The notes: generated from the letters alone by a model not told the origin. 5,827 nucleotides of DNA from Oxalobacteraceae bacterium UBA7693 (GCA_002482715.1 DLGN01000151.1:1870-7696); one strand, 5' to 3'. Shown: positions 1-5,207, counted from the first letter of the stretch. Translations and numbers: made by a program.

Positions 1-18
1 CAAACTGTATCAGCTTTT

Positions 19-630
19 TTAGGTGGAAGTGGTCTTACCAGCCAGCGCCTTAACCTTGGATTTGTATTCTGCGATTAAAGCCTGTATTTCTGGAATGGTT
101 AGCTTCAGCGGCTGTTGTGGGCCTTCAAGTCTATCGACCTCCGCTTGTCCGATTTTAAGAATTAAATTCTCTCTGTATCTTTGAGTTACTGTTTTGTTTT
201 TTGCTGCAAACCTTCCTGAGCCACCATTACAGCGCTTGCATTGCTTGTGGCAGTTAGACTCATCAAACCTCAGCTCTGGGTAAGCTCCGCGAGACAAATA
301 GTGCCCAGCATCCCATATACCGCCAACTTGGCTTATTGGAGTTCCTGCAATTATTTCCCATTCCGGCATGTCGCAACTAATGCAGTTTTCTTTTGCATCT
401 CGAAGCCGTATGAACTTGTTAAACCATTTTTGCGCCTCAGCTATCAAGTCGGAGCGACTCTTATTGTTCGCCAGCCACTCTCTGTCGCGTTTTCTCTGCT
501 CGCTTGCGTCTTTGCTTACCTTTTTCGCCTGCGTGGCTCTGGCTTGCTTGTACGCACATTCTGTGTCGCAGAAATAATTCAGGCCGAATTTCTGGCTTGC
601 TGGCTGTTTGCAGAACTTACACTTTGCCAT
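19..630 (-). CDS. ninG: NinG/Rap-like recombination endonuclease
   Basis: The protein is 203 residues, close to lambda NinG (Rap), which cleaves branched recombination intermediates (D-loops, Holliday-type junctions) and aids phage recombination. Residues 4-25 hold an N-terminal Cys cluster (C4, C7, C21, C25). A basic, Lys/Arg-rich helical segment follows at about 28-60. The second metal-binding region has C83/C86, then D107 and H110 in an AGHYLSRG motif, and N126-C127-H128 with C131 and C134, the HNH-like arrangement typical of NinG. I chose the ATG at 628-630 because GAGG at 637-640 sits 6 bases upstream and the protein then begins MAKCKFC, as expected for the family. The frame stays open to 711, but that extension adds only a Leu/Arg-rich stretch inside the upstream gene. 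The start overlaps the preceding gene by 14 bases, suggesting translational coupling. It is the last gene of the leftward series in this window. Confidence 0.93.
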   Translation of the reverse strand: MAKCKFCKQPASQKFGLNYFCDTECAYKQARATQAKKVSKDASEQRKRDREWLANNKSRSDLIAEAQKWFNKFIRLRDAKENCISCDMPEWEIIAGTPISQVGGIWDAGHYLSRGAYPELRFDESNCHKQCKRCNGGSGRFAAKNKTVTQRYRENLILKIGQAEVDRLEGPQQPLKLTIPEIQALIAEYKSKVKALAGKTTST

Positions 631-1249
631 AAACATCCTCGGTGTGTGTCTTAATCTGAAACCTAGCTCTAAGCGCAATCGCAAGTTTTTCATCGTTGCA
701 AATATCTGCAAGCTTGTTGGCTATGGCTGATTTTGCAAACAAATACTCCCTGCAAGCTTCGGCTTCTGTCAGGAAGTAGCCAATGTTTATATTCTTTTTA
801 CTAAACGGATCGCTACACTTTGCATAAAACTTTTTTACTTCAGAATCAAAAAAGACTCCGCAACTTAAAGATTTTCTTTTTGTAATTGTTGAAGAAATAA
901 ACGAGTTTATTTGCTGAGTGACGAAAATATATGTATCTGGAGAGTAAACCTTGTTTCCTACAGATATGTAGTCTTTATCTAGGGTTTTACCTTGCCAATC
1001 TTGCTTCTCCATCCAAGATTTAAAATTGCTAAATGTTAGCCATTCGCTACAAACGCTACACCCTTCGTATGTTGGCTTTTTTATTAGATAACTCTTGTTG
1101 TAGAACCTCAATAGCATGTTCGCCCAAGTTTCATATATTTTGCACTTGGTTCTTTTGCCATTAATTGTCATGGTAACGGCGTAATCAGCATCATTGGTCG
1201 CCACTCCGTAAATCAATTTATGTTTTACGTAAATATTTTTGCTTGTCAT
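617..1249 (-). CDS. AP2/HNH-type phage DNA-binding protein, probable homing-endonuclease relative
   Basis: This is a 210-residue protein. The N-terminal half has the pattern common in phage AP2/HNH selfish proteins: a YGV motif (14-16), W-x2-ML-x-R-x-Y (42-50), PTYEGCSVCSEW (59-70), F-x2-WM (76-80), then LDKD, GNK and YSPDT at 90-106. The C-terminal part from about residue 129 (CGVFFDSEVKKFYAKC, then GYFLTEAEA and a helix ending near 183) resembles an AP2-type DNA-binding module, a three-stranded sheet plus helix. The usual role of this family is mobility or site-specific DNA binding, but I see no complete HNH catalytic triad, so cleavage activity is uncertain. It sits between ninB and ninG, separated from ninB by a non-coding hairpin region, and looks more AT-rich than its neighbours. 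Its 3' end overlaps ninG by 14 bases and contains the ninG ribosome binding site. Its own start has only a weak GGTG at 1255-1258. Confidence 0.72.
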   Translation of the reverse strand: MTSKNIYVKHKLIYGVATNDADYAVTMTINGKRTKCKIYETWANMLLRFYNKSYLIKKPTYEGCSVCSEWLTFSNFKSWMEKQDWQGKTLDKDYISVGNKVYSPDTYIFVTQQINSFISSTITKRKSLSCGVFFDSEVKKFYAKCSDPFSKKNINIGYFLTEAEACREYLFAKSAIANKLADICNDEKLAIALRARFQIKTHTEDVYGKV

Positions 1250-1260
1250 TAAAGCACCAT

Positions 1261-1317
1261 AAAAATAAACCCCGCATCAGTTAGGACGGCCAGCTAGTTG
1301 GCACCTGATGCAGGGTT
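1261..1317 (-). terminator. Rho-independent terminator-like hairpin downstream of ninB
   Basis: On the minus-strand transcript, the arm at 1305-1317 (AACCCTGCATCAG) pairs with 1268-1280 (CTGATGCGGGGTT): 12 of 13 positions match, with one A·C mismatch. The loop is 24 bases and contains a small inner stem (GCCA 1299-1302 with TGGC 1289-1292). The 3' arm runs into a U-rich tail (TTTATTTTTAT, about 1259-1269). It lies 80 bases after the ninB stop and just before the AP2-type gene, so it would reduce read-through into that gene and ninG. Lambda likewise has terminators inside its nin region that need antitermination. The long loop makes it weaker than a textbook terminator. Confidence 0.6.
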
Positions 1318-1381
1318 ATAATCGTCTAGCCTGTCTTGGGCTTTTGGCTTGCAATCAGCTCACGTCCTACGGCTTACTGAT
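1276..1381 (-). other. Alternative long-range RNA stem competing with the terminator
   Basis: In the ninB to AP2-gene gap the minus-strand RNA can form a second structure. ATCAGT (1376-1381), TAGGACG (1363-1369) and AGCT (1357-1360) pair in order with ACTGAT (1276-1281), CGTCCTA (1282-1288) and AGCT (1292-1295). That gives 17 base pairs, with a 6-base bulge (1370-1375) and a small 2x3 internal loop. The 3' strand of this stem includes five bases of the terminator's 3' arm, so the two structures exclude each other. This is the layout of an antiterminator/terminator switch. The pairing is read directly from the sequence; the regulatory role is inference. The rest of the gap, 1250-1396, holds no gene that I can support. 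Confidence 0.4.
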
Positions 1382-1396
1382 ATTTATATTTTACTC

Positions 1397-1801
1397 TCAT
1401 CGATTGCTAATCACAACACCATTCTCTACAGCCCAACACTGCACATACTCAATCAGGCTATTCAGCCGCGCAACTGACATTTTTGCGCTACTCTCCCGAA
1501 GGTTTACCACCTCGCCCTCTAGCCCGATTACCATTTTGTTTGGCTCTTTGGTGGCGATGGTATGCGCAGAAATCATCAGCATTTTCCACTGCTCAGCCGT
1601 CAGCTTTTCATTTTGCCACTTAGCTTGGTGAGCCAAATCGCCAAATAGAGCATGAAGCAACCTGTTTTGTGCGTCCGTCCTAGTAAGCGGCCTCACCTCA
1701 ACAACAAACGACTTATCAAACCCGATTGAGCATATCCATTTGAATGCATCAACTAGGCTTTGGCGGTTTATGATGAAGAACTTGCGCTTATCCATGCTCA
1801 T
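1397..1801 (-). CDS. ninB: NinB/Orf-like recombination mediator
   Basis: This 134-residue protein matches NinB, the lambda Orf family (lambda's is about 146 residues). Orf binds single-stranded DNA and SSB and helps load the phage annealing protein in place of host RecFOR. The recognisable core is EVRPLTRTDAQNRLLHALFGDLA (about 36-58), then LTAEQWKMLMISAH (66-79) and the C-terminal MVIGLEGEVVNLRESSAKMSVARLNSLIEYVQCWA (90-124). Start choice is uncertain: ATG at 1799-1801, or the in-frame ATG at 1793-1795 two codons later. Neither has a good ribosome binding site, which fits translational coupling to upstream reading. Its start overlaps the end of a possible 20-codon ORF. Its partner would be the annealing protein on the opposite strand at 5235. 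Confidence 0.9.
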   Translation of the reverse strand: MSMDKRKFFIINRQSLVDAFKWICSIGFDKSFVVEVRPLTRTDAQNRLLHALFGDLAHQAKWQNEKLTAEQWKMLMISAHTIATKEPNKMVIGLEGEVVNLRESSAKMSVARLNSLIEYVQCWAVENGVVISNR

Positions 1802-1850
1802 TAACCGGAAATAGCGCTTCGTCTTGGTGGATTAGGTATATTTCAGTCAT
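1788..1850 (-). CDS. Possible 20-residue coupling ORF before ninB
   Basis: The ATG at 1848-1850 overlaps the zinc-ribbon gene's stop (ATGACTGA), and the frame stays open for 20 codons, ending at 1788-1790, inside the first codons of ninB. The peptide begins MTEIYLIHQDEALFP. There is no ribosome binding site, and I do not recognise the peptide. It may be a real microprotein, a remnant of a longer gene, or simply a translated bridge carrying ribosomes from the zinc-ribbon stop to the ninB start, which also lacks a Shine-Dalgarno sequence. The same frame is open further upstream to 1988, but that part lies across the better-supported zinc-ribbon gene. Confidence 0.3.
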   Translation of the reverse strand: MTEIYLIHQDEALFPVNEHG

Positions 1851-2064
1851 TTTGTGAATCATCGAAACTGTATTTTTTGCTTTTACCTTCCATGTGTGCG
1901 CCAGATTCAAAAAATCCATAACACCAAAAGTCAGCAAATCCACAAGCCGTGCAAGTTGTTTCGCACCCTGAAACGCAACCAGCATCAATTGAAATCACTT
2001 TAATCTGATTCAATCCAATGCCGCATGAGTTGCAGCTTGTCTTTTCATCGTATTTAGTAGCCAT
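1843..2064 (-). CDS. Small Cys-rich zinc-ribbon-like phage protein
   Basis: This is a 73-residue protein I cannot name. It contains C11-x2-C14 and C38-x2-C41 pairs, both followed by Gly (CNSCG, CTACG), the knuckle pattern of a zinc ribbon. Additional Cys at 30, 34 and 48 could form a second site or redox pair. A central stretch (VISIDAGC) and an aromatic run (FADFWCYGFF, 43-52) precede a polar tail. I chose the ATG at 2062-2064 because the purine-rich GGAGAGAG (2069-2076) lies just upstream. A GTG one codon earlier (2065-2067) is less likely. The start codon shares one base with the stop of the upstream 51-residue ORF (TGATG). Small zinc-ribbon proteins are common in nin-like regions; DNA or RNA binding is only a guess. 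Confidence 0.7.
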   Translation of the reverse strand: MATKYDEKTSCNSCGIGLNQIKVISIDAGCVSGCETTCTACGFADFWCYGFFESGAHMEGKSKKYSFDDSQND

Positions 2065-2219
2065 CACACTCTCTCCACTCGTTTATACCCAGTTACCGGT
2101 GCGCTCATGTTCTTTGCAAACCGAGCAAGTATTTTGTGTTTCTTGTAGTTTGCCAGAATCACATAGACCATCTGGTCTGACTTCTCTGGTATTTGGTTGT
2201 TTTCTACTGGAATGAACAT
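2064..2219 (-). CDS. 51-residue small phage protein of unknown function
   Basis: This short gene fills the gap between the helicase and the zinc-ribbon gene exactly. Its ATG (2217-2219) shares one base with the helicase TGA, and its own TGA (2064-2066) shares one base with the next ATG, so both joints read TGATG. AGGA at 2230-2233, 10 bases upstream, may help initiation. The peptide starts MFIPVENNQIPEK, has a central hydrophobic strand or helix (QMVYVILANY, about 16-25) and a basic second half (KKHKILARFAKN, then YKRVERV), with predicted charge strongly positive. I do not recognise the family. Perfect fit between neighbours and the two one-base overlaps are the main support for it being real. 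Nucleic-acid binding would fit the basic tail but is only inferred. Confidence 0.68.
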   Translation of the reverse strand: MFIPVENNQIPEKSDQMVYVILANYKKHKILARFAKNMSAPVTGYKRVERV

Positions 2220-3556
2220 CACGACTGAATCCTATTTTTAGCTTCTAATTGATCGCAATCCTGCCAGACCCCGTTAACGACTTTGCAGTAAGTTGTCTCT
2301 GCTGGTCCGTGGCGATTCTTGCTGCAAATCAGCTCAGCAAATGGCCCGCATGTCGACTCTTCATCAAACAGCATTTCGTAAAATGGGAAATAAATCAGGT
2401 CGGCATCAGCTTCAATTTGCCCAGAGTCGCGCAAGTCTGAATTGATTGGGCGTTTATTAGTGCGCTGCATATTTGCCCGGGATAACTGAGCAAGCAACAC
2501 AACAACGCAATTCAGCTCTTTTGCCAATCGCTTGCACTGCTTTGAAACTTCGCCAACAGCCAAGTCACGGCGATCTGCTTTTGGCATCTTCAATAGTGTT
2601 AAGTAGTCAACAAAGATTGCGCCAATTCGATTTCCTTTTGCGATCTCCGCCCGGGCATTAGATTTAATTTGCTCAACACTCATTGCGGAATCATCGCAAA
2701 CGTACAGATTCGTACCTTTAAAAACTGACATCTGCTCAGCAACTTTCGCCCACTCCAAATCAGTAAAGTATTTTGGCTTCTGATTATTCACAGACTGACC
2801 CATTAAGCGATCAACAATCTGCTGTGTTGGCATTTCAAGCGAGTAAACATGCACAACACGGGATGGATATTGCCGAGCAATCTCAGTTGACATCCTAACC
2901 ATCAATGCGGTTTTACCTTTACCCGGGTTAGCTCCCACCACAACCAAGCTGCCCGGGTTAATCAATTCTTCACCAAGGCTTGCGTCCGCACCTGAAAATC
3001 CAGTTGTATAACCGACCTCATACGTATTGCCAGAATACTGACTTTCAGCCCGGGAAACCCAATCCCGCATAAGCTCGCTCATGTGAGTTAATCCAGAGCT
3101 TTCACCATTAGCCTTTTGCATCAAAACATCAATGGCAGATTCGGCCAAGCCAAGCGATTGCATAATATTGTCGCCTGTCTCAATCTGGTTGATAAAGCCT
3201 GAAATTGCAGAGATAGCTTTTCGGCGCATTGAACAATCAAGCACTTTTGCAATATGGCTTTCAATTGCTGCATACCCCGGCTGGCGCATGACAATTGCCC
3301 CGATGTCTGAAAATTTAATCTCAGGCCCAGGAATCATTGATTCTTCGATTTGAGAATACAGCGACACGACATCAAAACTACTTTCAGCAAGCACTGAAAG
3401 TTTTATAAACCGGTAAATAGCTCCGCATGTGTAGTCATAGAAATCAGACTCATCTACCCGGGCAATCGGGGCATACATCTCTGTAACCGGCTTTGTTTCT
3501 GCCATCAATATCAGAGAGCCAATCAGCGCATACTCTGAATCAATTGAATTAATCAC
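2219..3556 (-). CDS. dnaB: DnaB-type replicative DNA helicase
   Basis: At 445 residues this is the normal length for the hexameric DnaB helicase, which unwinds DNA ahead of the phage fork on the lagging-strand template. The N-terminal primase-interacting domain occupies about 5-110 (SEYALIGSLIL near the start). The RecA-like motor follows from about 180: Walker A GANPGKGKT at 208-216, SLEMPTQQ with the catalytic-type E241, Walker B IFVDYL at 314-319 (D317), LLAQLSR at 354-360, the signature DLRDSGQIEADADLI at 374-388, and KNRHGP at 413-418, where the arginine-finger type residue lies. Translation begins at GTG (3554-3556), overlapping the upstream gene by 8 bases, with GGTG nearby as a weak ribosome binding site. 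Carrying its own DnaB resembles P22 gene 12 and contrasts with lambda, which recruits the host helicase. Five CCCGGG sites fall in the motor half and one more in the N-terminal domain. Confidence 0.96.
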   Translation of the reverse strand: MINSIDSEYALIGSLILMAETKPVTEMYAPIARVDESDFYDYTCGAIYRFIKLSVLAESSFDVVSLYSQIEESMIPGPEIKFSDIGAIVMRQPGYAAIESHIAKVLDCSMRRKAISAISGFINQIETGDNIMQSLGLAESAIDVLMQKANGESSGLTHMSELMRDWVSRAESQYSGNTYEVGYTTGFSGADASLGEELINPGSLVVVGANPGKGKTALMVRMSTEIARQYPSRVVHVYSLEMPTQQIVDRLMGQSVNNQKPKYFTDLEWAKVAEQMSVFKGTNLYVCDDSAMSVEQIKSNARAEIAKGNRIGAIFVDYLTLLKMPKADRRDLAVGEVSKQCKRLAKELNCVVVLLAQLSRANMQRTNKRPINSDLRDSGQIEADADLIYFPFYEMLFDEESTCGPFAELICSKNRHGPAETTYCKVVNGVWQDCDQLEAKNRIQS

Positions 3557-4067
3557 GCTTCACCACCCGCTGTTTTAATTGCTTTAGCTCGATAGCGTTT
3601 GATAAATGCCCGGGAACTTGCGCAGATGAGCATCCAACCAAAGACTTGTAGCTATCAATAAATGTTTTTTTCAGCCTAGCAAGATCTGCGACTTCAGCAT
3701 ATCCGACCACCTTGACACCGCCGACCATTTGTAGAGCAGCCAAAGCATACTGATTGCATTCTGTCGGCTTAATTCCTTTAGCAGACGCACGCAATACCTT
3801 TGACCACTCAAGATCTACGGCATGGTGATCTGACTCTGATTTATTGTATTTATTTATCTGATACACGATGTCTGCAATTGACGGGAAAAACCTACCGCGA
3901 TCTGCGTCCCTTCTGTGGCACGTCATAGCATGGCAAACATCTCCAGCTGAATATTCTGATAATTCGGCAAAATACAAACTAGCCAACTCCGGGTTAAATG
4001 TTTTTTCGTATGCAAGGCATGTCAGAGAAAACGCATCTGCAAAAGCCTTTTTGTCAGTGTTGATCAT
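3549..4067 (-). CDS. P-like replication protein, probable helicase loader
   Basis: This 172-residue protein lies between an initiator-like gene and a DnaB gene, the place of a helicase loader. Its N-terminal half has the pattern seen in phage loader-type proteins: a helix AFADAFSLTCLAYEKTF (8-24), ELASLYFAELSEYSAGDVCHAMTCH (27-51), then RDADRGRFFPSIADIVYQI (53-71), where a Gly-Arg-Phe-Phe-Pro turn is followed by an alanine/aspartate helix. The rest is mixed helix with a basic C-terminus (KQLKQRVVKRD). There is no Walker A motif, so it is not a DnaC-type ATPase loader. I chose the ATG at 4065-4067; AGGAG at 4078-4082 is 10 bases upstream. It overlaps the initiator gene by 14 bases and the helicase gene by 8. 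The loader role rests on position and general pattern; family membership (DUF6475 or G39P-like) is a guess. Confidence 0.65.
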   Translation of the reverse strand: MINTDKKAFADAFSLTCLAYEKTFNPELASLYFAELSEYSAGDVCHAMTCHRRDADRGRFFPSIADIVYQINKYNKSESDHHAVDLEWSKVLRASAKGIKPTECNQYALAALQMVGGVKVVGYAEVADLARLKKTFIDSYKSLVGCSSAQVPGHLSNAIELKQLKQRVVKRD

Positions 4068-4878
4068 TTCCCATAAACTCCTGATAGCCGTTCATTATTC
4101 CGCTAGCAAGTGAGCCAGCGCCAATATTCAAAGCAAATTTTTCAACGTTAGAGCCTGTCCTGCAAATTAGCTCAAGATCATCATAGATAGTTTTGTTTTT
4201 CCCATCCCGGGCCATGTGGTAATCAGATCTTGCACAGCCATCAATTGCCTGCTTGATGTGGTCAACTGAGTACCCTTCATTAATCCTTGCTGCCACCGCC
4301 TTTTTCCTTTCTGGAGTAAATTTGGCAGATCCAGTCTTGTTCATTACCAAACACCAGTAATCAAAAATTAACTGTGAATCGTCAGCTTGCTGACATAACT
4401 CCTTCCCTTCCTTTCCCCTTCCCTTCCTTTCCTTTCCTTTCCTTTCCCCTTCATCTAGATTAAGTGGCGTTGCAGTCGCGTCATTCACGCGTGGTTCACG
4501 CGTTAAAACTCCATTAATATCAACTACATTTGAATGCTCATCATCAACGGATGGCAAATCGCTTGCCTTTTCCTTGTTATTGATTATCTGATGCTTGCAA
4601 AACGTCGGAATGCAGCCGTAAACCTCACCTGAATTTTCGTACTTCACGACAAAGCCACGCGTGACTAACGCGTCAAGCACGCGTGAAAAATCAACTTCAT
4701 CAAACGGCAGAACGTCCAACTTTAGCTGTCTCGGCTTCCACTTAAACCGACCATCCCTATCGCAGGCAGTAAAAAGCCCGGCAAAAGAAATTCTGATTGG
4801 TAACTTAGATTCGATCTCAAGCTCATACAATCCTTCATGCCTAAATAGCTCAGGCTTAACCGTTCTAATACGAGCCAT
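4054..4878 (-). CDS. O-like phage replication initiator
   Basis: This 274-residue protein opens with a well-known phage replication-protein pattern: MARIRTVKPELFRHE (1-15), LPIRISFAGLFTACDRDGRFKWKPRQLKLDVLPFD (26-60), then FSRVLDALVTRGFVVKYE (64-81) and IPTFCKHQIINNKE (90-103). This is probably a winged-helix origin-binding domain. A variable linker (about 104-165) includes the highly charged KGKERKGRGKEGKE (147-160), encoded by a homopurine tract. A C-terminal domain (about 171-250) has FDYW, FTPERKKAVAARINEGYSVDHIKQAIDG (187-214) and YDDLELICR, a module common in phage replication proteins that probably contacts partners. The ATG (4876-4878) has AGGGG at 4885-4889, 6 bases upstream and touching the stop of the preceding gene, 10 bases away. 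The coding region also contains two iteron arrays, so, as in lambda O, the origin probably lies inside the initiator gene. Confidence 0.85.
   Translation of the reverse strand: MARIRTVKPELFRHEGLYELEIESKLPIRISFAGLFTACDRDGRFKWKPRQLKLDVLPFDEVDFSRVLDALVTRGFVVKYENSGEVYGCIPTFCKHQIINNKEKASDLPSVDDEHSNVVDINGVLTREPRVNDATATPLNLDEGERKGKERKGRGKEGKELCQQADDSQLIFDYWCLVMNKTGSAKFTPERKKAVAARINEGYSVDHIKQAIDGCARSDYHMARDGKNKTIYDDLELICRTGSNVEKFALNIGAGSLASGIMNGYQEFMGNDQH
4399..4452 (-). repeat. 54-base homopurine tract with tandem repeats
   Basis: The minus (coding) strand is purely A/G for 54 bases. On the plus strand the first part is a perfect tandem duplication of a 16-mer beginning CCTTCCCTTCC (4401-4416 and 4417-4432). 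The second part has four perfect CCTTT pentamers (4426-4445). It encodes the Lys/Glu/Gly/Arg linker of the initiator. Such tracts can form triplex DNA and are prone to slippage; because 5 and 16 are not multiples of 3, a one-unit change would shift the initiator frame. It lies 24 bases from the first iteron array. Confidence 0.9.
4476..4503. repeat. Iteron array 1 (three CGCGT repeats, 11-bp period)
   Basis: CGCGT occurs at 4477-4481, 4488-4492 and 4499-4503, exactly 11 bp apart, about one helical turn. The last two copies share TTCACGCGT; the first has TCGCGT. The core ACGCGT is palindromic, so orientation is ambiguous. In the initiator's reading frame the copies fall in three different codon phases (ACG CGT, CGC GTG, GAC GCG), so they do not simply reflect a repeated peptide. 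An AT-rich stretch follows at 4503-4547. Confidence 0.8.
4657..4684. repeat. Iteron array 2 (three ACGCGT repeats, 11-bp period)
   Basis: ACGCGT occurs with CGCGT at 4658-4662, 4669-4673 and 4680-4684, again exactly 11 bp apart. The outer copies share CACGCGTGA. They lie in the sequence encoding the conserved FSRVLDALVTRG segment, again in three codon phases. This is a second copy of the array at 4476-4503, displaced by 181 bp. I saw no other ACGCGT in the window by eye. Confidence 0.8.
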
Positions 4879-4888
4879 CGTTTACCCC

Positions 4889-5146
4889 TTAAATGTGCAG
4901 AGCGTCAATCAACTGGCGAACGTTTGGGTTTCCGGTTTCTTTTTCAGTTCTGTCATATTCTGACTGCTTTACGCTGTCGTACATATTCCACCGGGTTTGC
5001 ACCATAAGCCCGCGCATTAGGATTGACTGGTTAATAAGCGACTCGATTGCGGCAGTAAAGTTTCCATCGTGATCATCTTTTGCAATCTCATGGATTTTTT
5101 CTATCAGGTTGTTTTCTAAGCGAATGTTCTTAATTGTCTTTGCCAT
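4889..5146 (-). CDS. Ribbon-helix-helix (Arc/CopG-type) regulator
   Basis: This 85-residue protein starts MAKTIKNIRLENNLIEKIHEIAKDD. A short basic beta strand (about 3-9) is followed by two helices (11-24 and 28-42, with FTAAIESLINQSI), the ribbon-helix-helix fold of Arc, Mnt and CopG, which binds DNA as dimers through the strand. The remaining half is charged and probably helical. I chose the ATG at 5144-5146 because GGAG at 5155-5158 sits 8 bases upstream. An in-frame ATG at 5177-5179 would add 11 residues, but it lies within the predicted -10 box of this gene's own promoter. As the first gene of the leftward operon, next to an inverted repeat that spans both promoters, it is well placed to be an autorepressor, in the position of lambda Cro. 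Its binding site is not shown by the sequence alone. Confidence 0.82.
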   Translation of the reverse strand: MAKTIKNIRLENNLIEKIHEIAKDDHDGNFTAAIESLINQSILMRGLMVQTRWNMYDSVKQSEYDRTEKETGNPNVRQLIDALHI

Positions 5147-5172
5147 TTTTATTTCTCCGTGGTTTAAATATG

Positions 5173-5201
5173 TTGACAATGCTACACCTGTTTGTAATAC
5201 T
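5173..5201 (+). promoter_or_regulatory. Rightward early promoter (plus strand)
   Basis: A perfect TTGACA -35 (5173-5178) is 17 bases from AATACT (5196-5201, 4 of 6 for -10). The -10 is preceded by TG at 5193-5194, the extended -10 signature. Transcription would start near 5208, giving a leader of about 27 bases before the GTG of the recombinase gene. The same DNA carries the opposing promoter. Confidence 0.68.
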
Positions 5202-5207
5202 AGTCAA
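5179..5207 (-). promoter_or_regulatory. Leftward early promoter (minus strand)
   Basis: On the minus strand, TTGACT (5202-5207, one mismatch to the -35 consensus) and TAGCAT (5179-5184, 4 of 6 for -10) are separated by exactly 17 bases. Transcription would start near 5172, giving a leader of about 26 bases before the ribbon-helix-helix ATG. It would drive the regulator, replication and nin genes. Confidence 0.6.

Larger units (their letters stand above)
4399..4684. other. Candidate phage replication origin inside the initiator gene
   Basis: This segment combines two three-copy 11-bp iteron arrays, an AT-rich stretch beside the first array (about 4503-4547) and the homopurine tract at 4399-4452. 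Lambda's origin also lies within gene O and consists of iterons for O, an AT-rich unwinding region and purine-rich asymmetry. By that analogy the protein encoded here would bind these repeats, melt the AT-rich side, and pass the site to the loader and DnaB encoded downstream. The repeats are seen; origin function is inferred. Confidence 0.55.

Noticed and set aside
241..654. Plus-strand frames opposite ninG
   Set aside because: They mirror the NinG coding region, have no ribosome binding site, and show no recognisable motif.
631..711. 27-residue N-terminal extension of NinG
   Set aside because: The extension lies inside the upstream gene and lacks the family's N-terminal pattern; the ATG at 628-630 has GAGG at proper spacing and gives the expected MAKCKFC start.
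1317..1322. Perfect TATAAT on the plus strand after the hairpin
   Set aside because: No acceptable -35 lies 16-18 bases upstream and nothing downstream on the plus strand looks like a gene; it partly coincides with the terminator arm.
1268..1381. tRNA gene in the hairpin-rich gap
   Set aside because: No 7-bp acceptor stem, T-loop consensus or anticodon arm can be placed on either strand.
1788..1988. Full 66-codon reading frame on the minus strand overlapping the zinc-ribbon gene
   Set aside because: Its upstream part lies entirely across the Cys-rich gene, which has a ribosome binding site and TGATG coupling; only the last 20 codons are worth keeping as a possible small ORF.
5147..5179. 11-residue N-terminal extension of the ribbon-helix-helix protein
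   Set aside because: The upstream ATG overlaps the leftward -10 box and would lie outside the transcript; the ATG at 5144-5146 has its own GGAG.
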